Part shown: positions 1 through 7,583 of the stretch, piece after piece
Layout: each line of letters starts with the position of its first letter
Numbering within the stretch: the first letter of the stretch is position 1
IMG/VR virus record: IMGVR_UViG_3300018080_000165
Location: 1-64,000 of that record
Strand: one strand, 5' to 3'
Length of the DNA stretch: 64,000 bases
From: a virus
Position numbers and translations under genes: made by a program
Notes under the pieces: model-generated
Told to the model about the DNA's origin: nothing
Databases searched by the model: none
The model's input: only the letters and a program-made list of their open reading frames with translations

Positions 1-445
1 CGGGTCAAAACGACAAAAAACCTATCCTCCTCAGGTCACTTTCAAAACTACCGGAAAAAGAAAAAAAGAACACCTTACCGGCGCTACCGCGCCTAGCACG
101 TTGGTTTGAAACGACCGATACCGGATAGCGGCGCATACCCCATGACCCACCTATGTTTTTGTCCACCTAGCACGTTTTCGTTTACCTGTTCACACTATGA
201 CTTCCTGCCCACGTCTTTTTTCTCGATTGAAATGAACATCACACAGAAGTTCTTTTCGATTGTTCTGGTTGAAGTAGATGGAATCGGGGCTGGAGGGAAT
301 GAATGGTCGTGAGGGACAGGAAAACCGTGTTACAGGGAAAGTTTCACACAGGCTCTATGCTCTACTCTTCCCTTATGACACTACAGAGCCTTTCTTCAGG
401 CCGCGAATTTTTGGTGAGAGGATTTTTGTTTTGACCAAAAAGGAA
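1..445. other. Gene-free left end of the window
   Basis: No ORF here has a credible ribosome binding site or protein-like composition; the short plus-strand frames are low-complexity. It lies just downstream of the last recognisable leftward gene (446-1516). The segment has imperfect inverted repeats, for example GGCTCT near 345-355 against AGAGCC near 384, and an A/T-rich dyad around 419-448 that could end the upstream transcript. A 17-18 bp motif, CCACCTAGCACGTTTTCG, at about 162-179 recurs with one mismatch on the opposite strand inside the neighbouring gene. It may be regulatory or the edge of another structured element. Confidence 0.4.
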
Positions 446-1516
446 TCAGAACTCTTTCGCGAAGTCGTCGAGAACCTCGTCAAGTTCGGTTTCCTTGTGG
501 GTTTTCAGTTCGGCTTCAACTTGTTTGTCGGGAAGTTCTTCCGGCGGGGGTTCCACGATCACTTCGCCTTCAGCATCCTTGAAATCTTCTTTCGTGCCGA
601 TTTTTCCAAGATCGCCGAAAAGACGTTCGATGATTCGAGGACCGGAGATGTGGTCCGATCCTGCTCCGGGAGGGATTCCCTTGTCCCGGTCTTCCATGAC
701 TTTCGTTTTGCGCATCTCGTTTAGCTGCTCGTGTGCGGCGTCTAGACGGGAAGAAGTCTTGTCGTCTATGATCCCGCCCGCCAAGCGTTGCTGGATAAGA
801 CCGAGTTCGGCCGTTTGGAGGTTCGCTTCAATGATCCTTAGCTGCGCCAGCTTGATGTCCTCGATCCCTTCGAGATGGACCGATTCTATGATGTCCGTGA
901 ATCCGCATTCGTAGTCGGGCCTGAACTGGGGGCATTGGGTGGTAAAAGCGCATGTGTTGCATGTGATGGGGGGCAGCTTCTTACCGAATCCCTTGTTCAG
1001 CTTTTCCATGGATCGTTTTTGGGCGGGAGTGAGCGGCTTAGCAGGTTCCGGCGGCGGGAGGGCGTTCTGGTGTTGTGCTTCCGGTTGAGATTGTTGGTTT
1101 GGCTCTTCCTGACCGTCCTTCGTCTCTTCAGGGACTTCCTTGGCACCGTCGCCATTATCACCTACCTTTCCAGAGGGTTCCTCAGTCTTGGGTTCTTCAG
1201 TCTTGACCGGGGTTGTTTTTTCGGGCGGGGGAGAGGGTTCGACAGTCTTCGTTTCGGCTTCCTTGGCGGGTTCCTGGAGGGGTTCCTGTGCCGAGTCTTC
1301 GGTATGCGTTTTAGGGTCGTTCCCGAAAGCGAATGGGGCACGAGTTTTCGGTACAGCATCGTCTGTGCGGCGAAAGGCACCTTGCACGCCTTTTCGGTCC
1401 TTCCGGGGCGGTTTTCGCTTCACCGAGCACGCTTTGGGGCGCTTCTTGGCCTTGCCCGAAAGCGTGCTAGGTGGGGTGTCCGAAAACGTGCGAGGCGGCT
1501 TCCGGCGCTTACCCAT
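446..1516 (-). CDS. Disordered, charged protein with a CxxC-type metal site
   Basis: The 356-residue protein starts after a clear GGAGG box nine bases upstream. Residues 1-65 are basic, 65-165 are a Pro/Glu/Lys-rich disordered linker, and the rest is a compact domain. That domain begins with a CNTCAFTTQCPQFRP-type cysteine cluster (four Cys over about 20 residues), followed by helical sequence. Similar cysteine clusters occur in phage proteins near terminase genes, so a DNA-packaging role is possible, but I cannot assign a function. The stretch TPAQKRSMEKLNKGFGKKLP resembles the start of the next upstream gene (1534-1740), which suggests an old duplication or a split gene. Confidence 0.7.
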   Translation of the reverse strand: MGKRRKPPRTFSDTPPSTLSGKAKKRPKACSVKRKPPRKDRKGVQGAFRRTDDAVPKTRAPFAFGNDPKTHTEDSAQEPLQEPAKEAETKTVEPSPPPEKTTPVKTEEPKTEEPSGKVGDNGDGAKEVPEETKDGQEEPNQQSQPEAQHQNALPPPEPAKPLTPAQKRSMEKLNKGFGKKLPPITCNTCAFTTQCPQFRPDYECGFTDIIESVHLEGIEDIKLAQLRIIEANLQTAELGLIQQRLAGGIIDDKTSSRLDAAHEQLNEMRKTKVMEDRDKGIPPGAGSDHISGPRIIERLFGDLGKIGTKEDFKDAEGEVIVEPPPEELPDKQVEAELKTHKETELDEVLDDFAKEF

Positions 1517-1533
1517 GTTAGGGTTCCTCCTGG

Positions 1534-1740
1534 CTAACGCTTTTCGTACATCGTCTGGTGAATCCGGCTGCCTCTTCCCTGGGCGTCGATCCTGTTCGTC
1601 AGAGCGTAGTGGACCTTCCAGGGCAGCGCGGGAGTCTTCTTCCGTCTCTTAGGGGGCACATTCGATAGAGGCATCTTGCCCCCGAACCGCTTCAGGGCTT
1701 CCTTGTGGGCTTCCATATCGCGTCGTTGGTTCGGCGTCAT
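1534..1740 (-). CDS. Small basic protein, function unknown
   Basis: This encodes 68 residues. The ATG overlaps the TGA stop of the nuclease gene upstream (TGATG), a translational-coupling arrangement. Its N-terminus (TPNQRRDMEAHKEALKRFGG) resembles an internal segment of the 446-1516 protein (TPAQKRSMEKLNKGFG), so the two may share a small helical module. No catalytic motif is visible. Confidence 0.6.
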   Translation of the reverse strand: MTPNQRRDMEAHKEALKRFGGKMPLSNVPPKRRKKTPALPWKVHYALTNRIDAQGRGSRIHQTMYEKR

Positions 1741-2177
1741 CACTTGGCACCCTTCTTTCGCTTCTTCTTGTAGGGCTTCGCGAAGCCCCTGTCAAGGAGT
1801 TCTTCGTTCAGGTTGGTCCACTCGTCGTCCAAGTTCCACCTGTACCAGACGATGGCCAAGTAGCGCCCGAAGGAGTCCGACTTGGACGTTTGGACTTGGA
1901 GGTAGGCTCTCCATCCTTCCCTGGAGTCGAGCAAGTCCGGCAAGTCGAGCACGTCTCCCGACAATTCCTTGAGGATGAAGGTCTTTGCCTGCCGTGCCGC
2001 AATCCTCTCATTAGGATTCCTGGACATGAGTTTCAGCGTGTCTATCTCGGCAAGCCTGAGTCGCTGCCTCGTGGTCATGTGGAATCCGAGATCGATGTCC
2101 ACATCGATGATATCCCCGTCAATCACCCTCACCAGTTTGGCCTTGTACACGTAGCACAGCAGCAATTCGTCGCTCAT
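1740..2177 (-). CDS. Staphylococcal-nuclease-like (SNase/TNase) protein
   Basis: The 145-residue length fits a single SNase domain (OB fold). The N-terminal strand reads KLVRVIDGDIIDVDIDLG, followed by RLRLAEIDT, which aligns with the family's metal-binding Asp and first catalytic Arg. A later SFGRYLAIVW segment supplies a second Arg, and an ERIAARQAK helix lies between. The family cleaves DNA and RNA in a Ca2+-dependent way. There is no signal peptide, so the protein acts inside the cell, perhaps on host nucleic acids. It overlaps 1534-1740 by the stop/start codons. The fold call is good; activity is not shown. Confidence 0.75.
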   Translation of the reverse strand: MSDELLLCYVYKAKLVRVIDGDIIDVDIDLGFHMTTRQRLRLAEIDTLKLMSRNPNERIAARQAKTFILKELSGDVLDLPDLLDSREGWRAYLQVQTSKSDSFGRYLAIVWYRWNLDDEWTNLNEELLDRGFAKPYKKKRKKGAK

Positions 2178-2189
2178 CTCACTTCCTCC

Positions 2190-2522
2190 TTAGATCGTGT
2201 CCAACTGTCCAAACGCCCGAACGACCTTATCCCATTCCTTTGGGGACACTGTTTTCTCCATCGTGTAGAAATCGGTTCCGATCTTGTACTTGAGTGTCGC
2301 ACCGCAGAAGAAAGCGCACTCTTCCCTGTACTCAGACTCAGAATTAGGACCCATCAAGTTGAAGTTGGAAGGAACGTTTATGGCCTTACGAATGGCTCTT
2401 CCCAAACAAGTCTGGCAGACGACTCTACCCCAACATGGAGTCTTTTCTTCTATCAAACTGTAGTAGCGGTTGCAGATTTCACACTTTGCCAAGTTCTTTA
2501 ACAAGCCGTCTACCGGGCTCAT
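2190..2522 (-). CDS. Zinc-ribbon protein of a tandem family (1)
   Basis: This encodes 110 residues from an ATG that overlaps the upstream stop (ATGA), with GGAGG seven bases before it. It has CEIC, CQTC and ECAFFC cysteine pairs. The C-terminal helix (KEWDKVVRAFGQLDTI) resembles the ends of the next two genes (W-x-E-A-x-x-A-x-x-R-L-E). It is the first of three adjacent genes with the same plan, probably arisen by duplication. The function is unknown; nucleic-acid or protein binding is likely. Confidence 0.7.
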   Translation of the reverse strand: MSPVDGLLKNLAKCEICNRYYSLIEEKTPCWGRVVCQTCLGRAIRKAINVPSNFNLMGPNSESEYREECAFFCGATLKYKIGTDFYTMEKTVSPKEWDKVVRAFGQLDTI

Positions 2523-2842
2523 TCCAAGTCCTCCAATCTTTCCGCTGCATCCACGGCTTCGTCCCATGTGCTGTTCGGTTCCTTGACCGGAGGCTTAGGC
2601 GTGTTCTCGTCCACGTAAGCGGGCATCTTGTATGTCGCTCTCTTCTGTCCGCAAATAGGACAGACGAACCCGTCTCCGCGAATGATAGTCCGTTCCTTAA
2701 GACGAACTCCCGCACTGAACGTAAAAACCTCGTCGTCGAAATCCAGCGCGTTCAAAGAACACATGTCACAGATTTTACTTCCGCAACAATCCATGACCAC
2801 GAGTGCTGCGGATGTCGCATTGCAGTTGTCGCACTTATGCAT
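2519..2842 (-). CDS. Zinc-ribbon protein of a tandem family (2)
   Basis: The protein has 107 residues, and its ATG overlaps the upstream TGA (GTGATG). It opens with CDNC, then CC and CDMC pairs, and has a central CPIC-type ribbon (GFVCPICGQKRA). It ends in the family helix TWDEAVDAAERLEDLE. The two Cys4 groups suggest two zinc ions. The function is unknown, and its neighbours have the same architecture. Confidence 0.7.
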   Translation of the reverse strand: MHKCDNCNATSAALVVMDCCGSKICDMCSLNALDFDDEVFTFSAGVRLKERTIIRGDGFVCPICGQKRATYKMPAYVDENTPKPPVKEPNSTWDEAVDAAERLEDLE

Positions 2843-3159
2843 CACAAACTCTCCAACCTCTTGAGAGCATTGAGTGCTTCATTCCACTTGGCCATGTTTC
2901 TTTTTTTGTTTACGTGTACACGCCACTCCCCTTTGTCCGGTCCTTTTGTGTACACCGATACGCGAATCCTTTCTCGGCACATGAAACAGTATTCATAAAC
3001 ATAGTTGTACACGGAACCGATTTTCATTCGCTGATATATTTCTCCCATGCAGTCAAAGCACATATAGATTTCACAGCACCCATATATGCAAAACAACTTG
3101 TACTTGATAGGGCACCGGCATCTTGCGCATCTCGCGATTCTTTTTTCACCCTGTAGCAT
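2842..3159 (-). CDS. Zinc-ribbon protein of a tandem family (3)
   Basis: This encodes 105 residues, translationally coupled to the DpdA-like gene (its ATG overlaps that gene's TGA). The cysteines are arranged as CARC, CCEIYMCFDC and CFMC. The C-terminal helix KWNEALNALKRLESL matches the tandem family. Being directly downstream of and coupled to the DNA-modification enzyme, it may act with it, but that is inference. Confidence 0.7.
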   Translation of the reverse strand: MLQGEKRIARCARCRCPIKYKLFCIYGCCEIYMCFDCMGEIYQRMKIGSVYNYVYEYCFMCRERIRVSVYTKGPDKGEWRVHVNKKRNMAKWNEALNALKRLESL

Positions 3160-4442
3160 CACTTGTCTCCATAGAACAAGTCCATACCTTCGGAGTCCAA
3201 ACGCTCGACGGGATCAACCTCAGGATCATCCCGTTTGTGCGTGACGAAACGGGGTTTGAACTCTTCAGGCGATGTTCTTTTCCTCGCGCCTGCAGAAACA
3301 AGAAGACCGAGATTGTACGCGCGTCTGAGCGCGTCCAGTTCGTCTGGTTTTGGGTTGGCCATGTCCGCGATCTTCTTTGCCGCGTCATCGGTGAACAGGA
3401 CACCCACATCTTCCGGCGGATTGCTCACGATCCATTTCTTGATCGTCTTCAATCGACCGTGTTGCAGACACGAGAACAGGTAAGCCCGTTCCCGTTTGTC
3501 TTTCATGTCGAGGTTGCCGATCTCTTCTTTTGACAGCCCTTGGGTCAAGAGATACCCCTCAATGCCATCGTCGCTGGCACTCCTCACGACCATGGGCTTG
3601 GGCATTCTCTTTTCCCAATACGCCTTGACCCGATTCACTTTCGCGAGGTATGCTTCCATCTCGACGAACGAAAGCATGTTCATGCGGATTACCTCATAGT
3701 AATCCTCGCTTGCGATCTTGCTCCAGTCAAGCCCAGCGTTTTCGAATTTCACGCGATAGGTCCGGCGGATGTCCTTCTTCGTGTTGTCGTACCGATTGAT
3801 CGTCTTCCCGTTGAAGATGTCCGTCTCCCCGTACTTCGATCCGAGAAGCCACGTTGTCGAATCCACCGAATAGAAGTCGTAGTTCTGAATCTCGGTGCTT
3901 CTCGTGTAGCCGAACACGTGGACTTTGGTCAAGTATTGCCGGGCCGTGGCCATGAGTCGCTGGTAATCGTCGTTAAAGCCGGAACCTATTCCGACGAAAT
4001 CGTATCGCTGGCAGTAGGCTTTGAAATCGTTTTCGTCATGCCACGTGTCGTGCCACACAAAGACGATTGGAACAACGGACTTGTTCATCTTCTCGAAGAT
4101 TTCTTCGCGCCACTTCTGCGCGACATCACCTACAATGGTGTCGATGTCCAGTTCCGCCGCGCAAAAGATATAGTCCCTGTATTTGCGGAGAAACTTGGCG
4201 TAGTCCCTCACGTACCTCTCGTAGAACTTGAGCGGCTTCTTCCATCCCTTCATAAAGAAGGTGAACGCACCCGAGTCAATGAACACGTCGATGTCGGGGT
4301 CCGCGTCCTTCCGCCGCTTGAGGTAGTCAGGATTCTTTCGCAGCGTCCAGTACGTCATCAGCACCGACTTGCCGCCCATCTGCTTCATCGAATCGTAGAA
4401 CTTAGGGACTTCACCACCGGACAAAAACACACGGGTAGGCAT
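3159..4442 (-). CDS. dpdA: DpdA-like DNA 7-deazaguanine transglycosylase
   Basis: The 427-residue protein has the features of phage DpdA proteins, which descend from tRNA-guanine transglycosylases (TGT). FIDSGAF at residues 54-60 corresponds to the TGT DSGGF motif with the base-recognising Asp. YSVDSTTWL at 191-199 carries the Asp expected at the TGT nucleophile position. CAAELDID near 94-101 and GIGSGF near 151-156 fit strands of the TIM barrel. In this family the enzyme exchanges guanine in DNA for a free 7-deazaguanine base. The biosynthetic genes lie 15 kb away (19555-24000). The C-terminal 120 residues are helical and may bind DNA or partners. The family call is fairly sure; DNA as substrate is inferred from the absence of a phage tRNA target. 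Confidence 0.78.
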   Translation of the reverse strand: MPTRVFLSGGEVPKFYDSMKQMGGKSVLMTYWTLRKNPDYLKRRKDADPDIDVFIDSGAFTFFMKGWKKPLKFYERYVRDYAKFLRKYRDYIFCAAELDIDTIVGDVAQKWREEIFEKMNKSVVPIVFVWHDTWHDENDFKAYCQRYDFVGIGSGFNDDYQRLMATARQYLTKVHVFGYTRSTEIQNYDFYSVDSTTWLLGSKYGETDIFNGKTINRYDNTKKDIRRTYRVKFENAGLDWSKIASEDYYEVIRMNMLSFVEMEAYLAKVNRVKAYWEKRMPKPMVVRSASDDGIEGYLLTQGLSKEEIGNLDMKDKRERAYLFSCLQHGRLKTIKKWIVSNPPEDVGVLFTDDAAKKIADMANPKPDELDALRRAYNLGLLVSAGARKRTSPEEFKPRFVTHKRDDPEVDPVERLDSEGMDLFYGDK

Positions 4443-4443
4443 T

Positions 4444-4656
4444 TCATTTCCCCTTGTACTTGTGCAAGTACATTTCTTGGGAGAGAACTCCTGTCATGTC
4501 TTGGCAAACGACTCTCCCACAACCGGAACAGTCCAAAGGGACATAGACATCCTTACACTTTTCTCCGTCACACTGGGAGGCTTTCCCGTGAAGAAAAGTT
4601 TTCTTGCACTCAGGACAAACCGATGTTTCACTCCCGCAACAAGGACACCGTATCAT
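4444..4656 (-). CDS. Small double zinc-ribbon protein
   Basis: This 70-residue protein starts at an ATG overlapping the TGA of the gene upstream (ATGATG context). Nearly one residue in six is Cys: CPCC, CPEC, QC-x4-KC and CSGCGRVVC, enough for two or three zinc sites. The much longer frame upstream of this start is a shadow of 4653-4898. It lies directly upstream of dpdA with a one-base gap. Function unknown. Confidence 0.65.
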   Translation of the reverse strand: MIRCPCCGSETSVCPECKKTFLHGKASQCDGEKCKDVYVPLDCSGCGRVVCQDMTGVLSQEMYLHKYKGK

Positions 4657-4898
4657 CTCGCCACTCTCTTTCTGTTCTTGTGCTGCCTGTCCAGCTTCTT
4701 GATGATCTTCTCTTGGTTCTCCAAGATCAGATCGACCTTTTGATTCATGGTCAGCTTGCCGTCCTTGATCTTCCCTTGCCGCCACAGTCTGACGTAGCAC
4801 GCATGGCACAAAGGGAACTTCTCTTTGAGCCGGTGCTTCGCGGGAGTGCGGCAACCTTTCGCCGAGCAACTCCTTTTCTTCTTCAGTTTCTTTTTCAT
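4653..4898 (-). CDS. Small basic zinc-binding protein with coiled-coil end
   Basis: The protein has 81 residues and follows a GGAG box. A basic N-terminus leads into CSAKGC and CHAC, a four-Cys site common in small phage DNA-binding proteins. It then has a heptad-like helix (KVDLILENQEKIIKKLDRQ) and a basic tail. Its stop overlaps the next ATG. No function can be assigned. Confidence 0.7.
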   Translation of the reverse strand: MKKKLKKKRSCSAKGCRTPAKHRLKEKFPLCHACYVRLWRQGKIKDGKLTMNQKVDLILENQEKIIKKLDRQHKNRKRVAR

Positions 4899-4910
4899 GT
4901 GCTCTTCTCC

Positions 4911-5393
4911 TCAAAAGTCCTTACGATCAACCTCCACGTTCTCTTCAGCAGCGAGGTTGTACAACGAGTTCAGCACGGTTTCCCAAGAAAAAATCGTCGC
5001 GTTCGCGATGCCGAACAGGTCTTTGGGTGCGTTCCACCAAAGAAAACCTTTTTGACTGGCTGACTTCACCATCTCTTTGTACCATTCCTTCACGTCTTGA
5101 AGGAAACGGTAGTGCCTGTGCCGATAATTCGTCGGCATCTCCTGTTCCAGTTCATTGAAGATGACGACCTTGCAATAGAACAGCGGGTGAATGGAACTGT
5201 TCGAAGAAGTCTTCGCGCGCACTCTCACCACATAGATGTGCATGTTGAGACGCTTGTCCCTGTCGCCGTGCTTCAACTTGACCGAGAGAAGGAGTTTCTC
5301 TCCTCCCGCGCTAGAACGCAAAAGGGCTTTTCTTTCTTTTGATGACGGCTTTTTTCTTCGGCGGTTGCTGAGTTGTTTGAACCTTCTGGCCAT
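4911..5393 (-). CDS. Unknown protein, basic N-terminus
   Basis: The 160-residue ORF starts at an ATG with AAGGAG seven bases upstream, inside the end of the previous gene (82-base overlap). The first 35 residues are very basic; the rest (from about residue 50) is a mixed fold rich in Tyr and Trp. A second GGAGGAG lies at the stop of the upstream gene without a standard start codon at normal distance, so a shorter TTG-initiated form of about 120 residues is possible. No recognised domain. Confidence 0.6.
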   Translation of the reverse strand: MARRFKQLSNRRRKKPSSKERKALLRSSAGGEKLLLSVKLKHGDRDKRLNMHIYVVRVRAKTSSNSSIHPLFYCKVVIFNELEQEMPTNYRHRHYRFLQDVKEWYKEMVKSASQKGFLWWNAPKDLFGIANATIFSWETVLNSLYNLAAEENVEVDRKDF

Positions 5394-5673
5394 GTGTCAT
5401 CTCCTTCGCGTTCGGCTTGCCCTTCACTCTCAATACAGTGAGCACAGGCTTCGGCTTCACGCACGTATCCTGTGCACACCTGTTGAGAATTTTATGGTGA
5501 TATTCCGCTTGCTCCTTCTTGGCGTACACGGCGCGCTGTTTCTTGTTTTTAACCCAAAGTATTGATCGGCCCACGAAACGCTGAAAGAAGTACACTTCCT
5601 CTTCACGTACTGTCTCCTTTTCGCCGGGCCATATCGTTCTTGTTCGAACAGACCTTATCACATAGCCGCTCAT
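5311..5673 (-). CDS. Basic protein ending in the FAF tag
   Basis: This encodes 120 residues; the ATG follows a GGAGG box and lies two bases past the stop of the small membrane protein upstream. The sequence is Lys/Arg-rich throughout and ends KKKAVIKRKKSPFAF, one of the recurrent C-terminal tags in this genome. No enzymatic motif is seen. It overlaps 4911-5393. Confidence 0.65.
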   Translation of the reverse strand: MSGYVIRSVRTRTIWPGEKETVREEEVYFFQRFVGRSILWVKNKKQRAVYAKKEQAEYHHKILNRCAQDTCVKPKPVLTVLRVKGKPNAKEMTHGQKVQTTQQPPKKKAVIKRKKSPFAF

Positions 5674-5675
5674 TG

Positions 5676-5819
5676 TCAATCGTCCTCCTTGGGCCATTCT
5701 CCTTCTTCGATCCACAGGCCCACGAGTTCCGTGAAACCTGAAGCGACGATGAGAAGCCAGGAACAAAATTGAATGAACTCCGCGACAAGGTAGACGAACT
5801 CAGCCAGAAGTATCCTCAC
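5676..5819 (-). CDS. Small single-pass membrane protein
   Basis: This 47-residue reading frame starts at GTG with AAGGAG seven bases upstream and overlaps the end of the preceding gene by 20 bases. The frame runs from a hydrophobic start (LAEFVYLVAEF) through one membrane-spanning segment (SWLLIVASGFTELVGLW) to an acidic tail (EEGEWPKEDD). The coupling on both sides and the amphipathic pattern support a real gene. Function unknown; a membrane-acting accessory peptide is possible. Confidence 0.55.
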   Translation of the reverse strand: MRILLAEFVYLVAEFIQFCSWLLIVASGFTELVGLWIEEGEWPKEDD

Positions 5820-6303
5820 CCATTGACTCCTTCAATCCTTGCTCTTCGACCCGTTTCCGCTGTTCGATCCCCGCCCGGATGGAGTTGACGAGCGTTGCGC
5901 GTGCGAACTCTGGCGGCATCTGCGAAAGCATCTTCTTTGCCAGGAACGCAGCCGCGACACCCTCTTGTTCTATCCCGTAAACGACTTTGACTCCTTCCTG
6001 AATGATCTTTCCGATGACTTGGGCGGACGTTTGCCATCCAGGCTCAATCACCATGAACCGTAGCCACATGAACTGCGCCAGTGTGGCTTCGCGTATCTTC
6101 ATGGAGAACTGGATTTCCTTCGGCTTCTTCGGATCGGCTTGATGCTGGCGCATGAAGAACGTGAACTTGTTCTGCGCATCACCCATCAGCTTGTCGATCT
6201 CGTGCATCTGCTTCTGCTCTTCATGCGTGAGATTCAAAGCCTTCTCAAATTCTTCCTCGTCCTTGTCTTTCCAGCCATGACCGGCATCGTATTCGCTGCT
6301 CAT
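5800..6303 (-). CDS. Helical protein, function unknown
   Basis: The 167-residue, mostly helical, soluble protein has an acidic start (SSEYDAGHGWKDKDEEEFEKALNLTHEE). It has no cysteine motif or nucleotide-binding loop. Its 3' end contains the ribosome binding site and start of the small membrane protein gene. No family recognised. Confidence 0.65.
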   Translation of the reverse strand: MSSEYDAGHGWKDKDEEEFEKALNLTHEEQKQMHEIDKLMGDAQNKFTFFMRQHQADPKKPKEIQFSMKIREATLAQFMWLRFMVIEPGWQTSAQVIGKIIQEGVKVVYGIEQEGVAAAFLAKKMLSQMPPEFARATLVNSIRAGIEQRKRVEEQGLKESMGEDTSG

Positions 6304-6321
6304 TTGTCCGTTGCTCCTTTC

Positions 6322-6675
6322 TTACGTCCAAAAGTTTCCACGTAGCCTTGCTTCCGCTTGAACGGCATCCTTTGACTCCTTCAAACCGTTTCCCGTCAAC
6401 TCACGATATGCTTTGATCGTAGCGATTCTGTTGTGCACCCCGAAAGGATGGTGTTGTGTATCGAAATAAGAATACGTCCGTGCTTTGTCCACGACCTTTT
6501 CCCAACTTACCGCTTTTATTGTGATGACACCTTTTTCTAAAAGATCGACGAGTTTGTGCAGCCGACGACAGACCATCGGTTCCATCGTCTCGATTTCATC
6601 TTCTTCCTCGCACAACGCGAGTACCGTCAGCCACGACGCGGTTTCACGTAGCAGTTCCTTCGTTTCGTCGTCCAC
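6322..6675 (-). CDS. Protein with an L7/L12-like C-terminal motif
   Basis: This encodes 117 residues. The acidic helical N-terminus (residues 1-45) is followed by a segment near residues 85-110 reading IKAYRELTGNGLKESKDAVQ. That resembles the C-terminal domain of ribosomal protein bL12 (VREATGLGLKEAKDLVD), the part that contacts translation factors. A second gene (26482-26946) has the same motif. The match is short, so a real fold relationship is a suggestion rather than a conclusion. Confidence 0.65.
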   Translation of the reverse strand: MDDETKELLRETASWLTVLALCEEEDEIETMEPMVCRRLHKLVDLLEKGVITIKAVSWEKVVDKARTYSYFDTQHHPFGVHNRIATIKAYRELTGNGLKESKDAVQAEARLRGNFWT

Positions 6676-6687
6676 GGCTTTCCTTTC

Positions 6688-6921
6688 TTAGTTGTACTGG
6701 AACATCCGCCGTTGTTCGTTCAACTCGATCACCTTGAGCATCATGCGCCCGTCTTCATCGGCGCATTCGTCCGGGTCACAAGCGGGACAACAGGGAACAT
6801 GAAGGGATTCTCCTGTGGGCACCGTGCCGTCGGGCTGTCTCACTCGTTCCATACGCCCAACTTTGCAGCCACACTGGTTACAAAACACAGGAATCGTATC
6901 CACAGGTACCTCATCACTCAA
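6688..6921 (-). CDS. Zinc-ribbon protein
   Basis: The protein has 77 residues. CNQC (residues 14-17) and CCPAC (about 44-48), plus nearby DPDEC, form a Cys4 ribbon, with a Met-rich helix at the end. Its start overlaps the stop of the gene upstream. No specific function. Confidence 0.65.
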   Translation of the reverse strand: MSDEVPVDTIPVFCNQCGCKVGRMERVRQPDGTVPTGESLHVPCCPACDPDECADEDGRMMLKVIELNEQRRMFQYN

Positions 6922-7223
6922 AATGCAAACCCTTTCTGCTTTGATTTCTTTTTCACAATTTGTTCTTCCGGCATCGCATCATCGATAGCCTTTGCCATTT
7001 TTTTGACGATGACATGCCGCGCCTTGTAAATCCGTTCGATGAGTTCGGTGAGATCGTATGGAGTACCGAAGACTGTAATAGAGAAATCATCGTGAGTAAA
7101 CGCACGAGGTTCTTTTCCAGTCTTCCTTTGCTTATCCCACCTTCTCCTCACGGCCTTCGAAGCGTGCCGGAAGTCCAGTTCGAAATGCGCCAGACGATTC
7201 TCTCCCCTGGACCACACGATCAC
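6918..7223 (-). CDS. Basic protein ending in the FAF tag
   Basis: I place the start at a GTG with GAGG eight bases upstream, just past the stop of the preceding gene, giving 101 residues; the longest frame would start at 7274. Residues 15-60 are basic (FRHASKAVRRRWDKQRKTGKEPRAF). The C-terminus KKKSKQKGFAF is one of the shared tags. No known domain. Confidence 0.6.
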   Translation of the reverse strand: MIVWSRGENRLAHFELDFRHASKAVRRRWDKQRKTGKEPRAFTHDDFSITVFGTPYDLTELIERIYKARHVIVKKMAKAIDDAMPEEQIVKKKSKQKGFAF

Positions 7224-7233
7224 TCCAACATCC

Positions 7234-7554
7234 TCAAAGCCTTTTACCTTTAACTCTTTTCGCAAGCTGGGCATTCGCCTTGTCCCTCGCTGCCTTGGCT
7301 TCCTTCACTGTACCGAAAACGTTTCTTTCCTCGACGATGTGCAGATTCCTGTTCCGTTCCATCAAAACGTAAGTGACGTGGTACCTTAAAAGAGCGTGCG
7401 TGATTCGCAACTCAAACACCTTTCCTCTCGCACTCACGTATTTCATATCGGCGATCAAGTGTCTCTCACCGCACTCCGAGCATGGGTGCTCTCTGATACA
7501 GCTTACCTCTTTGACAAAGTATACCGTATCGTCGAGATCGAACTTGGAAGCCAT
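7234..7554 (-). CDS. Small protein with a Cys2-His-type metal site
   Basis: This encodes 106 residues from the ATG that follows AAGGA nine bases upstream; a start ten codons earlier also exists. Residues 15-30 hold CIREHPCSECGERH, a probable zinc site near the N-terminus. The C-terminal part is helical and basic (KEAKAARDKANAQLAKRVKGK). Function unknown. Confidence 0.6.
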   Translation of the reverse strand: MASKFDLDDTVYFVKEVSCIREHPCSECGERHLIADMKYVSARGKVFELRITHALLRYHVTYVLMERNRNLHIVEERNVFGTVKEAKAARDKANAQLAKRVKGKRL

Positions 7555-7583
7555 CAATTTCAATCCTTCTTCTTTTTTCACCA

